Position numbers and translations under genes: made by a program
Assembly: GCF_013347965.1 (NCBI RefSeq)
Contig: NZ_CP048810.1
Location: 5,889,501 to 5,953,500, forward strand
DNA: 64,000 bases
DNA from: Pseudomonas bijieensis
GTDB lineage: Bacteria; Pseudomonadota; Gammaproteobacteria; Pseudomonadales; Pseudomonadaceae
Direction of reading: 5' to 3'
Part shown: one piece after another, positions 51,337 through 60,639 of the stretch
How the letters are laid out: each line of letters opens with the position of its first letter
Position numbering within the stretch: the stretch's first letter is position 1
The notes under the pieces: model-generated
What the model was told of the DNA's origin: nothing
The model's input: the letters and a program-made list of their open reading frames with translations, nothing else
The model's database searches: none

Positions 51337-53163
51337 ATGAGTCGTACACCCAGCGACGCTATTACCTGGGGCATGATGCTGCGCAAGCTGCCAGTCATTG
51401 CCAAAGCCGTCCCCCGGATCGTCAAAGGCATGAAGCAGGCCAACGTCCAGGACCCGACCCAGCCTTGTGGCCTGGGCTGGTGTTTCGAACAGGCCACCCA
51501 ACGCAATCCCCACGGCCCGGCGCTGCTGTGCGGCGATACAGTGTTGAGTTATGCACAGGTCAATGCCCAGGCCAATCGCATCGCCCATTACCTGTTGGCC
51601 CAGGGCATCGGCAAGGGCGACTGCGTGGCGATATTCATCGAGAACCGGCCACAGCTGTTGATCAGCGTGTTGGCGATGGCGAAGGTGGGTGCGGTCAGTG
51701 CCATGCTCAATACCTCGCAAACCGGCGATGCGCTGGTGCACAGCCTGGCCTTGGTCAATCCGGTCGCGATAGTGGTCGGGGATGAACGGGTTGCGGCTTT
51801 CAACGATGTGCGAGAGCGAACGGCGTTATCGAGCGCCAGGACCTGGTGGGTCGCGGATCAGGACAGTGCCGACGTCCCGTCTGGTTTTATCGACCTGATG
51901 GCTGGCTGCGAGGGTTACCCAGGTGCTAACCCCGCGTGCAGCCGGCAGGTTTTCTGTAACGACCCGTGCTTTTATCTCTACACCTCGGGCACCACCGGGC
52001 TGCCCAAGGCCGGGGTGTTTCGCCATGGCCGCTGGATGCGCACGGCCACCAGCTTCGGCCTGATCGCCCTGGACATGCAACCCGCCGATGTCGTGTATTG
52101 CACTTTGCCGCTGTATCACGCCACGGGCCTGTGCGTGTGCTGGGGCGCGGCGATCTGTGGTGCATCGGGATTTGCGATCCGGCGCAAGTTCAGCGCCAGC
52201 CGGTTCTGGAGCGACGTACGTCGTTACCGGGCGACCACGCTGGGTTATGTCGGTGAGTTGTGCCGCTACCTGATCGATCAGCCTGTCGCTGCCGATGACC
52301 GCCATCACGGTGTGAAGAAAATGATCGGCAACGGCCTGCGGCCCGGGGCCTGGTCGACCTTCAAGACACGTTTCGGCATCGACCACATCTGCGAGCTGTA
52401 TGCGGCCAGCGACGGCAATATCGGCTTTACCAACATCCTGAATTTCGACAACACCGTCGGTTTTTCCCTGATGGGCTGGGAACTGGTGCAGTACGACCAT
52501 GACAGTGGCCTGCCGTTGCGCAATCTGCAGGGGCGTATGCAAAAAGTGCCCAGGGGCCAACCGGGCCTGCTGCTGGCGCGGATCGACGAAAAGGCGCCGC
52601 TGGACGGCTACACCGAGCAGGCCTTGACCGAAAAAACCATCTGCCGGGATGTCTTTGCGCCGGGCGACCGTTATTTCAACACAGGCGACCTGTTGCGTAA
52701 CATTGGCTTCGGGCATGGGCAGTTCGTTGATCGCCTCGGTGATACCTATCGTTGGAAGGGCGAAAACGTCTCCACCACGGAAGTCGAAAATGTGTTGCTG
52801 CAACATCCCCAGGTAGCCGAGGCGGTGGCCTACGGCGTGGAGATCAACGGCACCAATGGCCGTGCCGGCATGGCGGCGATCACTCCGTCCGAATCCCTGG
52901 CGACCCTGGATTTCAGCGAGCTGTTGCAGTTCTTGCAATGCAAGTTGCCCGCCTATGCCGTGCCGCTGTTCCTGCGCATCAAGGTGAAAATGGACACCAC
53001 CGGCACCTTCAAGTACCAGAAGACCCGCCTCAAGGCCGAAGCGTTCGACCCATGCGTCACCGGGGATGAACCGGTCTATGCCTGGCTGCCGGGCACCGAT
53101 ACTTATGTGCGGGTGGATCGGCAACTGGCGACCCGGATCCAGGACGGACAACTGCGTTATTGA
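51337..53163 (+). CDS. Long-chain acyl-CoA synthetase (FATP/FadD-like)
   Basis: GGGGAAG six bases before the ATG supports the start. The AMP-binding P-loop is YLYTSGTTGLPKAGVF near residue 215. A second motif is YRWKGENVSTTEVENVL, and the C-terminal catalytic lysine lies in TGTFKYQKTRLK. The 608 residues and MGWELVQYDHDSG segment fit very long chain or FATP-type enzymes. It activates fatty acids to acyl-CoA at the membrane. The physiological substrate is not evident. Confidence 0.9.
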   Translation: MSRTPSDAITWGMMLRKLPVIAKAVPRIVKGMKQANVQDPTQPCGLGWCFEQATQRNPHGPALLCGDTVLSYAQVNAQANRIAHYLLAQGIGKGDCVAIFIENRPQLLISVLAMAKVGAVSAMLNTSQTGDALVHSLALVNPVAIVVGDERVAAFNDVRERTALSSARTWWVADQDSADVPSGFIDLMAGCEGYPGANPACSRQVFCNDPCFYLYTSGTTGLPKAGVFRHGRWMRTATSFGLIALDMQPADVVYCTLPLYHATGLCVCWGAAICGASGFAIRRKFSASRFWSDVRRYRATTLGYVGELCRYLIDQPVAADDRHHGVKKMIGNGLRPGAWSTFKTRFGIDHICELYAASDGNIGFTNILNFDNTVGFSLMGWELVQYDHDSGLPLRNLQGRMQKVPRGQPGLLLARIDEKAPLDGYTEQALTEKTICRDVFAPGDRYFNTGDLLRNIGFGHGQFVDRLGDTYRWKGENVSTTEVENVLLQHPQVAEAVAYGVEINGTNGRAGMAAITPSESLATLDFSELLQFLQCKLPAYAVPLFLRIKVKMDTTGTFKYQKTRLKAEAFDPCVTGDEPVYAWLPGTDTYVRVDRQLATRIQDGQLRY

Positions 53164-53257
53164 TTCTGGCTATGGCGGGCACAGTGAAAAAAGGGATGAC
53201 AGCGCCCGGGTCCCTCGGGAAACTAGCCGTTTTGCGAAGACCCGAGTGGAGTTTCCC

Positions 53258-53776
53258 ATGTCCGATACAAGCCGCCAGATGACCCCGGAAGAGGCTGCGG
53301 AGTTTGCCGAACAGGTGTTCAACGTCGCACGCCAGGGCGATGCAGCCATGATGGCCGCGCTGCTAAGCAAGGGCCTGCCGCCCAACCTGCGTAACCACAA
53401 GGGTGACACCCTGTTGATGCTGGCCGCTTACCACGGGCATGTGGAAACGGTGAAGGTGCTGCTGGAGCACAAGGCCGATCCGGAAATCCGCAACGACAAC
53501 GGCCAGAGCCCGATTGCCGGTGCGGCGTTCAAGGGCGACCTGGCAGTGGTTTCGGCGCTGGTGGACGGCGGCGCGCAGGTGGAAGGCGCCTCCTTCGATG
53601 GCCGTACCGCACTGATGATGGCGGCGATGTTCAACCGGGTGGAAATCGTCGACTACCTGATCGGCAAAGGCGCTGACCCGAAAGCCAAGGACGCCAACGG
53701 CGTCTCGGCCCTGGATGCGGCCAGGACCATGGGGGCGGTGGACACCACGGCGCAGTTGGAAAAGTTGTTGGGCTGA
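53258..53776 (+). CDS. Ankyrin repeat protein
   Basis: About four ankyrin repeats are seen in residues 20-165: [44 protein letters not shown] and [22 protein letters not shown], with [17 protein letters not shown] closing. There is no signal peptide, so it is likely cytoplasmic and mediates protein contacts. It lies 94 bases after the acyl-CoA synthetase. The partner is unknown. Confidence 0.88.
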   Translation: MSDTSRQMTPEEAAEFAEQVFNVARQGDAAMMAALLSKGLPPNLRNHKGDTLLMLAAYHGHVETVKVLLEHKADPEIRNDNGQSPIAGAAFKGDLAVVSALVDGGAQVEGASFDGRTALMMAAMFNRVEIVDYLIGKGADPKAKDANGVSALDAARTMGAVDTTAQLEKLLG

Positions 53777-53781
53777 TAGGC

Positions 53782-53869
53782 TGTGGGAGCAAAGCTTGCT
53801 CGCGATACAGGCACCTGGGTTCCAGAGAGACCGTGTTGTTTTCATCGCGGGCAAGCCTTGCTCCCACAA
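53782..53869. repeat. REP pair (REPIN), GTGGGAGCAAAGC variant
   Basis: CTGTGGGAGCAAAGCTTGCTCGCG is followed by CGCGGGCAAGCCTTGCTCCCACA in inverted form. Confidence 0.8.
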
Positions 53870-53967
53870 AATGCTCGTTCGCCACAGGTCCTTCTCCAAT
53901 CCTAATTCGCATGCGAATGCGTTATCCTGCCCGCCCTCAAAACACCCTTCGCCACAGGATTCACCCC

Positions 53968-54498
53968 ATGAAAGCCGCCCTCATCGAACTCATCGCTAAA
54001 ATCAGCTCCGGCTGCCTTGGCGAGGCTGACATCGAGCGAATCGCCGACGAAGCGGCCCAGGCCTACGCCGATCCGACAGCTTTCCTGGCGGCCAACCCCG
54101 ATATCAACTACGACGACACCTTCCCTATCCCGTTGGGTGAGTGGGTGGTAGTGGGCAGCCTGCCGGACACCGTGCTGTTCCAGGCCGACACTTACGTGGA
54201 CCTGTTCGAACAGATCGTCGCCTCGTTCGGCCCCGGCGTGGCGTTCAATCTCAAGCCAAAGCAACTGGCGAAAACCGAAGCCCTGGTCGCGCTCAACCGT
54301 ATCCAGATCCAGATGAGCAGCCTGAACAAGGAAAACGGCGGCTACGTGCTGATGAACTTCAGCCAGTTGCTCGACGATGAATTGCAAATGGTGCTGGTCT
54401 ACGGCAACGACGTGCCGCGGGTACTGCAACTGTGTGCCGAAGTCGGCATCGCCGCCGCGCCGTCCCTGGAAGCCCTCAAGATCGCGGTCCACGTCTGA
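53968..54498 (+). CDS. Conserved hypothetical protein
   Basis: The 176-residue acidic protein has no signal peptide or membrane helix. Helical N- and C-terminal parts flank a beta-rich middle ([32 protein letters not shown]). It ends close to the next gene (72 bases). I do not recognise a family, though similar proteins are usual in this genus. Confidence 0.65.
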   Translation: MKAALIELIAKISSGCLGEADIERIADEAAQAYADPTAFLAANPDINYDDTFPIPLGEWVVVGSLPDTVLFQADTYVDLFEQIVASFGPGVAFNLKPKQLAKTEALVALNRIQIQMSSLNKENGGYVLMNFSQLLDDELQMVLVYGNDVPRVLQLCAEVGIAAAPSLEALKIAVHV

Positions 54499-54569
54499 AG
54501 CAATAAAACGGAACCCTTGCCTGGGGCCCGCTATCCTAAGGGTGCCTATCACCATTTGGGAGCGACACC

Positions 54570-54761
54570 ATGGGTTCCACCTTCAACGGCCTGGTCGGCC
54601 TGATTATCCTGGCGCTCGATATCTGGGCGATCATCAATGTACTCAAGAGCGGCGCGGAAACCGGGATGAAAATCCTCTGGGTGCTGCTGATCCTGCTGTT
54701 GCCAGTGCTGGGCCTGATCATCTGGGCGATTGCCGGGCCGCGTGGCAACGTGCGGATTTGA
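54570..54761 (+). CDS. Small PLDc_N-domain membrane protein
   Basis: The 63-residue protein has two membrane helices (LVGLIILALDIWAIINVL and ILWVLLILLLPVLGLIIWAI). The order LDIWAIINV..ILWVLLILLLPVLGLIIWAIAGPR matches the PLDc_N domain, which occurs alone in many bacteria. The function of the stand-alone form is unknown. A strong terminator follows directly. Confidence 0.82.
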   Translation: MGSTFNGLVGLIILALDIWAIINVLKSGAETGMKILWVLLILLLPVLGLIIWAIAGPRGNVRI

Positions 54762-54773
54762 CCGCTCCACAAC

Positions 54774-54809
54774 AATGCCCGGTCGCTTCGAACGACCGGG
54801 CATTTTTTA
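54774..54809 (+). terminator. Rho-independent terminator after the PLDc_N gene
   Basis: ATGCCCGGTCG and CGACCGGGCAT pair around a short loop and are followed by TTTTTT. Confidence 0.88.
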
Positions 54810-54820
54810 TGCGTGGGTAT

Positions 54821-56008
54821 TCAGGCCGTTGCCAGGGAAGGTTTCTGCGAGGCGCTCAAGAAACGTAGCAAGGCCAACAGCGGGAAGGCGCTGCCGACGA
54901 TCACCACCCACAACCAGCCGCCGTGTTCGTACACCGCACTGGCAATCGATGAGCCGAAGGCGCCACCGACGAAGATACTGGTCATGTACAGCGCATTCAG
55001 GCGGCTGCGGCTCTTGGCATCGAGTGCGTAGATGGTGCGCTGGCCCAGGACCATGTTCATCTGCACACAAAAATCCAGGACCACCCCGGTCACCGCCAGG
55101 CCAATCACGCTGTAGAGCGGATGGATGAACGCTGGCAGGAAGCTCAGGCTGGCGAACAGCATCGCCAGTAGCGAGGCAATGCGGGTATGGCCGGCATCCG
55201 CCAGGCGACCGGCGATGGGCGCGGCGATGGCGCCTATGGCACCGACCAGGGCGAACAGGGCGATTTCAGTCTGGGACAGGCCATGGACGCGTGACAGTTC
55301 CAGCGGCACGGCGGTCCAGAACAGGCTAAACGTGGCGAACATGCAGGCTTGGTAGAAAGCCCGTTGCCGCAACAACGGTTGTTGGCGCAGCAGGGTGCCG
55401 AGCGAGCCCAGCAGTTGGCCATAAGTGGCGCTATGGTCGGGTTGGCGCTTGGGCACGGTCAGTGCCAGGACGATGCTGATCGCGGCCATCAACGCGGCGG
55501 CGATGATGAACATGGTCCGCCAGCCGAAGTGATCGGCCACGACGCTGGAGATCGGCCGCGCCAACAGGATCCCCAGCAGCAGGCCGCCCATGATCCCACC
55601 GACGACCCGGCCCCGGGATTCTTCCGGCGCCAGGTGCGCGGCCAACGGAATCAGGACTTGCACCGACACTGAACTGAACCCCACCAGCAGGGAGACCAGC
55701 AAGAATACATTCGGCTGGTCAGTGAACGCCGCCCCCAACAGGCTGGCAATCGCCACCAGCGTGGTGAGGATCATCAGCCGGCGGTTCTCCAGCAAGTCCC
55801 CCAGCGGCACCAGGAAAAACAGGCCCAAGGCATAACCGATCTGGGTCAACGAGACGATCAGGCTGGCCATGGTGCTGCTCAGGCCGACATCCGGCGCGAT
55901 CAGTTCGATGATCGGTTGGGCGTAGTAGATGTTGGCGACGATGGCTCCGCAGCAGAAGGCGAACAGCAGGACCATGCCTCGGGTCAGGGTGGCGGGGTGG
56001 GCACTCAT
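54821..56008 (-). CDS. MFS transporter (YtbD/AraJ-like)
   Basis: The 395-residue protein has 12 membrane helices. The start FAFCCGAIVANIYYAQPIIELIAP and the GLFFLVPLGDLLENRRLMI loop with the MFS motif are typical of drug or sugar efflux carriers of this group. No regulator is adjacent. The substrate is unknown. Confidence 0.9.
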   Translation of the reverse strand: MSAHPATLTRGMVLLFAFCCGAIVANIYYAQPIIELIAPDVGLSSTMASLIVSLTQIGYALGLFFLVPLGDLLENRRLMILTTLVAIASLLGAAFTDQPNVFLLVSLLVGFSSVSVQVLIPLAAHLAPEESRGRVVGGIMGGLLLGILLARPISSVVADHFGWRTMFIIAAALMAAISIVLALTVPKRQPDHSATYGQLLGSLGTLLRQQPLLRQRAFYQACMFATFSLFWTAVPLELSRVHGLSQTEIALFALVGAIGAIAAPIAGRLADAGHTRIASLLAMLFASLSFLPAFIHPLYSVIGLAVTGVVLDFCVQMNMVLGQRTIYALDAKSRSRLNALYMTSIFVGGAFGSSIASAVYEHGGWLWVVIVGSAFPLLALLRFLSASQKPSLATA

Positions 56009-56132
56009 GGCAATCTCGTCAGAACAGGAAAGATGGCGTGAGGCTAAAGAGTTGTGCCGCTCTGGAACAGAGCTTTGTGGCTGATATCAGACATGCCTGT
56101 GGTTGATGATGGTTGCTGTGATGAGTGCTTTA

Positions 56133-56226
56133 TGTGGCGAGGGAGCTTGCTCCCGCTTGAGTGCGAAGCGCTCATCGTTTTTCAGGGCGGCTTCGCCACC
56201 CAGCGGGAGCAAGCTCCCTCGCCACA
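56133..56226. repeat. REP pair (REPIN), GGCGAGGGAG type
   Basis: TGTGGCGAGGGAGCTTGCTCCCGC and inverted CAGCGGGAGCAAGCTCCCTC flank GTGCGAAGCGCTCATCG. It is the third copy of this type in the window. Confidence 0.85.
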
Positions 56227-56259
56227 AAAGCTCTCTGGCAACCCTATGCGATCAGTGCC

Positions 56260-57258
56260 TCACTGCCCGCTGTAGATCTGGTCGAAAATCCCACCGTCAT
56301 TGAAGTGAGTCTTCTGCACCGTGCGCCAGTCGCCGAAGGTTTTTTCCACGGACAGGAAGTCCACTTTCGGGAAACGGTCGGTGTACTTGGCCAGTACCGC
56401 CGGGTCCCGTGGACGCAGGTAGTTGGCGGCGGCGATTTCCTGGCCTTCGGGCGACCACAGGTACTTGAGGTAGGCCTCGGCGGCCTCGCGAGAACCTTTC
56501 TTCTCGACCACTTTATCGACCACGCTCACCGGTGGCTCGGCTTCGGCAGAAACGCTCGGATAGATTACTTCGAACTGATCGCGGCCAAATTCGCGGGCGA
56601 TCATCTCGGCTTCGTTTTCAAAGGTCACCAGCACATCGCCGATCTGGTTGGTCATGAAGGTGGTGGTGGCGGCGCGACCGCCGGTGTCGAGCACCGGCGC
56701 CTGCTTGAACAGCTTACCGACGAAGGCCTTGGCCTTGTTCTCGTCACCGCCATTCTTGAGCACGTAGCCCCAGGCCGACAGGTAGGTGTAGCGACCGTTG
56801 CCGGAGGTTTTCGGGTTGGGCACGATCACCTGCACACCGTCCTTGAGCAGGTCAGGCCAATCTTTCAGCGCTTTCGGGTTGCCTTTGCGCACGATGAATA
56901 CGGTGGCCGAGGTGAACGGCGCGCTGTTGTTTGGCAGGCGGGTGACCCAGTTTTCGGGCACCAGTTTGCCGTTGTCCGCCAGGGCGTTGATGTCGGTGGC
57001 CATGTTCATGGTGATGACGTCCGCCGGCAGCCCGTCGATCACCGAGCGCGCCTGCTTGCTGGAACCGCCGAATGACATCTGCACGGTGATGTTTTCGTTG
57101 TGCTCGGCTTGCCAATGTTTCTGGAAGGCGGTGTTGTAGTCCTTGTAGAAATCACGCATCACGTCGTAGGAAACGTTGAGCAGGGTCGGGGCGGCGTGAG
57201 CCAGGTTGCCAAAGGCCAGGCCAGCGGCGAGAAGGGAGGCGCCAAAGAAGTTCTTCAC
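56260..57258 (-). CDS. sbp: Sulfate/thiosulfate-binding periplasmic protein
   Basis: The GTG start (AAGGA seven bases upstream) opens a signal peptide (KNFFGASLLAAGLAFGNLAHA). The mature protein has LNVSYDVMRDFYKDYN, QSFGGSSKQAR-type SMSFGGSSKQARSVI and FENEAEMIARE, features of sulfate-binding Sbp. No cysT/W/A transporter genes follow, so this looks like an isolated binding-protein gene that uses a transporter elsewhere. It is usually induced by sulfur limitation. Confidence 0.92.
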   Translation of the reverse strand: MKNFFGASLLAAGLAFGNLAHAAPTLLNVSYDVMRDFYKDYNTAFQKHWQAEHNENITVQMSFGGSSKQARSVIDGLPADVITMNMATDINALADNGKLVPENWVTRLPNNSAPFTSATVFIVRKGNPKALKDWPDLLKDGVQVIVPNPKTSGNGRYTYLSAWGYVLKNGGDENKAKAFVGKLFKQAPVLDTGGRAATTTFMTNQIGDVLVTFENEAEMIAREFGRDQFEVIYPSVSAEAEPPVSVVDKVVEKKGSREAAEAYLKYLWSPEGQEIAAANYLRPRDPAVLAKYTDRFPKVDFLSVEKTFGDWRTVQKTHFNDGGIFDQIYSGQ

Positions 57259-57352
57259 TGCGAATTCCTTTTTATTTGAAAGGGGTTCCGGGCAATTAGC
57301 CAGCACACTAGCGGCAAGCTAATAGGCCATCAAGCATTAAAAAGTGCTTTGC

Positions 57353-58177
57353 TTATTCCAATTTCTTAAACAACGCATTGCCACAGCGGGAGCAGAAAGC
57401 GGCACCGTGTTCGTGGTTGTTTTTGCTGCACACCGGGCAATCGTGCTTGAGCTGGTCACCGCGCATGGCCGTGGCCAGCTCTGCCGTGAAAATACCCGTA
57501 GGCACGGCGATGATCGAGTAACCGGTGATCATCACCAGGGATGACACCACCTGGCCCAGTGGCGTCTTGGGCACGATATCGCCGAAGCCCACCGTGGTCA
57601 GTGTCACGATAGCCCAATAGATGCCCTTGGGAATGCTGGTGAAACCGTGCTCAGGGCCTTCGATCACATACATCAGCGTGCCGAAGACGGTCACCAGGGT
57701 CGAGACGCTGACCAGGAATACAATGATTTTCTGTTTGCTGCCCCGCAGCGCCGCCATCAGGTAGTTGGCTTGCTTGAGGTAAGGACTGAGCTTGAGCACG
57801 CGGAAAATCCGCAGCATGCGGATGATCCGAATGATCAGCAGGTATTGGGCATCGCTGTAGTACAGCGCCAGGATCCCCGGCACGATCGCCAGCAGATCCA
57901 CCAGGCCATAGAAACTGAAGGCATAGCGCAACGGCTTGGGCGAGCAGTACAGGCGCAGGCCGTATTCGACGATGAAGATGAAGGTGAAGCCCCACTCGAT
58001 ACCGGCCAGCAGGGCCGCATAGTTTTTGTGCACGCTGTCGATGCTGTCGAGCATCACGATCACCAGGCTGGCGAGGATGATCAACAGCAGGGTGCTGTCG
58101 AAGCGTCGGCCGGCCACGGTGTCGGTCTGGAAGATGATCACGTAGAGGCGTTCACGCCAGTTGTCGCTGCTTTGCAT
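57353..58177 (-). CDS. Voltage-gated-like potassium channel with C-terminal zinc ribbon
   Basis: Six membrane helices end in the selectivity filter TLTTVGFGDIVP (about residue 195). The fourth helix carries arginines every third residue (RIIRMLRIFRVLKL), as in voltage sensors. After the last helix, CPVC..CSRCG forms a small zinc-ribbon-like tail. The channel probably lets K+ cross the inner membrane. It lies 94 bases upstream of the sulfate-binding gene on the same strand. Confidence 0.9.
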   Translation of the reverse strand: MQSSDNWRERLYVIIFQTDTVAGRRFDSTLLLIILASLVIVMLDSIDSVHKNYAALLAGIEWGFTFIFIVEYGLRLYCSPKPLRYAFSFYGLVDLLAIVPGILALYYSDAQYLLIIRIIRMLRIFRVLKLSPYLKQANYLMAALRGSKQKIIVFLVSVSTLVTVFGTLMYVIEGPEHGFTSIPKGIYWAIVTLTTVGFGDIVPKTPLGQVVSSLVMITGYSIIAVPTGIFTAELATAMRGDQLKHDCPVCSKNNHEHGAAFCSRCGNALFKKLE

Positions 58178-58197
58178 AATCTTCGCCTGAATCGGAA

Positions 58198-59097
58198 TCA
58201 GCGAAGCCTAGGGCGATTGCCCCGCAGAGCGCAAGGCGCGCTGTCGAGGCTGGCCTGGCGCCACGCTCGGCCGGTGGCCTGGATCAACCAGCAGGCGAGG
58301 ATGAACGGTGCGGTCAGGGGCGGCAGACCGAGGGCGATAAAGCCTGGCGTGAGCAAAACCGCCAGGAGGATGCCCATCAGCGGCAGCCATGGGCGGCGTT
58401 GTTGGCTGAGGGCCAGCGCCACCAACGCCGGGTTGTAACCGCCCAGGCCGGAAAGGGCGGTTGGGTTCTCATGCTGTAACAATGCGCAGGCAAGGCCGGC
58501 GGCGGAACCGAACAATGCCCAACCGGCGGCGCGACGGTCGGCCAGTAGCAGGCCCACCACAATCAGCGCACCGGCGGCAGGGTGGCCGAGAAACATGACT
58601 TGGCCCAGCCCGCTCAAATGAGCGGCCAGCAGGTTGGGTATCGTCATTTCAATCGAGGTGCCGGGGGACGGCGGCAGGGTGAAGCCCATCAGCAGCCAAG
58701 CCAACCCTACAAAGGGCGCGGTGTAGGCGGGCAGGCACTGAGGGCCTCGGGTGCGCTTGAGCCATTGCTGGGTCAGCATTGCGCCGAGACCGCCTGCGGC
58801 AATGATCAGCGGTGGTAACAGCACGGACCAGGGCAATACAAGACTCAGCAACAAGCCCAGCAGGATGCCGTTGTAGCTGAACAGGCCGGCTTGCCGGTCA
58901 GCCTTGGCGTAACCGCGTCGCTGGGCCGTGAGCAACCCGGCCACCCCACCCAGCAACGCGCCACCGACCAGGGCGGGTGCAGTGAGCAGAATCGCCAGCA
59001 GGCACAGCAGGCCGCACAGCGGATGGCGCTGGAGGAAGATCTGGCTGAAACCGTTGAGCAGGGCGGTGGCCCAGTCGGGGCAGTGGGTATGGGGCAT
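58198..59097 (-). CDS. Urea transporter (UT family)
   Basis: The 299-residue protein has about ten membrane segments and two internal halves. LFSYNGILLGLLLSL and LPAYTAPFVGLAWLLM correspond to the NGxLxG and LPxxTxPF motifs of urea channels. It moves urea passively across the inner membrane. It is adjacent to the channel gene, 20 bases upstream, and near glyoxylate assimilation genes; urea is a product of the allantoin route in this window. Confidence 0.88.
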   Translation of the reverse strand: MPHTHCPDWATALLNGFSQIFLQRHPLCGLLCLLAILLTAPALVGGALLGGVAGLLTAQRRGYAKADRQAGLFSYNGILLGLLLSLVLPWSVLLPPLIIAAGGLGAMLTQQWLKRTRGPQCLPAYTAPFVGLAWLLMGFTLPPSPGTSIEMTIPNLLAAHLSGLGQVMFLGHPAAGALIVVGLLLADRRAAGWALFGSAAGLACALLQHENPTALSGLGGYNPALVALALSQQRRPWLPLMGILLAVLLTPGFIALGLPPLTAPFILACWLIQATGRAWRQASLDSAPCALRGNRPRLR

Positions 59098-59127
59098 GGC
59101 GGATATGTCTGATGGACCGAGTTGCCC

Positions 59128-59208
59128 TCATCGCGAGCAGGCTCGCTCCCACGCACTGGATTTGCGGCGATCACAAAACCTCCTGTGGGAGCGAGCCTGC
59201 TCGCGATG
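59128..59208. repeat. REP pair in outward order
   Basis: CATCGCGAGCAGGCTCGCTCCCAC and TGTGGGAGCGAGCCTGCTCGCGATG flank about 30 bases between the urea transporter and pyk, which are on the same strand. Confidence 0.85.
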
Positions 59209-59223
59209 CGGCCAGTACAGGCG

Positions 59224-60639
59224 CTAGAGCAACGTCTCAATGCGCAACGAATTGGTCGACCCCGGCTGCCCGAACGGAACGCCTGCGGTGATCAGCAAGG
59301 TATCGCCACGCTGGGCCATGCCCTGGGCCTGGGCAATTTCCAGAGCGGTGGAACACACCTCATCGACCTGCCGCAGCCGATCATTGACCACCGAGTGCAC
59401 GCCCCAGGCCACGGTCAGGCGGCGGGCGGCCAGCAGGTTCGGCGTGAGGTTGAGGATCGGCACCGTCGGCCGTTCCCGCGCCGCTCGCAAACTGGAGCTG
59501 CCCGATTCGCTGTAGTTCACCAGCACCGCCACCGGCAGGATGCTGCTGATGCGCCGGATCGCGCAGCTGATGGCATCCGACACCGTGGCTTCGGCTTTTG
59601 GCCGGCTGACGTCCAGTTGAGACTGGTAGTCGGGACCGCTTTCCACCTGGCGGATGATCTTGCTCATCATCTGCACGGCTTCGAGTGGGTAATCGCCTGA
59701 AGCGGTTTCCGCCGATAGCATCACCGCATCGGCCCCTTCGGCCACGGCGTTGGCTACGTCGGTGACTTCCGCACGGGTCGGTGCCGGGGAGAAACGCATC
59801 GATTCGAGCATCTGGGTCGCCACCACTACCGGTTTGCCGAGGGCGCGACAGGTGCCGATGATGTTCTTCTGGATCTGCGGCACGCTCTCGGCCGGCACCT
59901 CGACGCCCAAGTCTCCGCGAGCCACCATGATTGCGTCGCTCAATTCGGCGATTTCCCGCAGTTGGGTCACCGCCGATGGCTTCTCGATCTTCGCCATCAG
60001 GAACGCCTTGTCGCCGATCAGCGCCCGGGCTTCGCGGATGTCCTCGGGGCGCTGCACGAACGACAGCGCTACCCAGTCCACGCCCAGTTCCAGACCGAAA
60101 TTCAAGTCACGCCGGTCCTTGGCCGTCAGCGGGCTCAGGTCGAGCACGGCCTGGGGCACGTTCACACCTTTGCGGTCGGACAACTCACCGCCATTGAGCA
60201 CTTCGGTATCGATGGCGTCGGCGTGCCTGGCGGTCACGCGCAGGCGCAACTTACCGTCGTCCAACAGCAGATCCATGCCGGGCTCCAGGGCCGCGATGAT
60301 TTCCGGGTGGGGCAGGTTGACCCGGTGTTGATCACCGGGCGTCGGGTCCAGGTCCAGGCGCAGGGCCTGGCCGCGTTGCAGCAGGACCTTGCCGTCGGCG
60401 AATCGGCCAACCCGCAGCTTCGGGCCTTGCAGGTCCATGAGGATGCCCAGCGGGTAATTGAGCTGCTGCTCGACCTCACGAATCCACTGGTAGCGCTGGG
60501 CGTGGTCGGTATGCTCGCCGTGGCTGAAGTTCAGACGGAAGATGTTCACGCCAGCCTGTACCAGCTTGCGGATGTCATCGATGCCACGGGTGGCGGGGCC
60601 GAGGGTCGCGAGGATCTTGACCTTTTTATCAGGCGTCAT
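59224..60639 (-). CDS. pyk: Pyruvate kinase
   Basis: The 471-residue protein has the PK domains in order: NIFRLNFSHGEHTDH, IMDLQGPKLRVG, the active-site FLMAKIEKPSAV and MVARGDLGVEVP, and a C-terminal allosteric domain. It converts PEP and ADP to pyruvate and ATP. GAGGAG supports the ATG. Its start overlaps the end of ttuD by 11 bases, so the two are coupled. The position after hyi-glxR-ttuD matches pykF of P. aeruginosa. Confidence 0.95.
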   Translation of the reverse strand: MTPDKKVKILATLGPATRGIDDIRKLVQAGVNIFRLNFSHGEHTDHAQRYQWIREVEQQLNYPLGILMDLQGPKLRVGRFADGKVLLQRGQALRLDLDPTPGDQHRVNLPHPEIIAALEPGMDLLLDDGKLRLRVTARHADAIDTEVLNGGELSDRKGVNVPQAVLDLSPLTAKDRRDLNFGLELGVDWVALSFVQRPEDIREARALIGDKAFLMAKIEKPSAVTQLREIAELSDAIMVARGDLGVEVPAESVPQIQKNIIGTCRALGKPVVVATQMLESMRFSPAPTRAEVTDVANAVAEGADAVMLSAETASGDYPLEAVQMMSKIIRQVESGPDYQSQLDVSRPKAEATVSDAISCAIRRISSILPVAVLVNYSESGSSSLRAARERPTVPILNLTPNLLAARRLTVAWGVHSVVNDRLRQVDEVCSTALEIAQAQGMAQRGDTLLITAGVPFGQPGSTNSLRIETLL

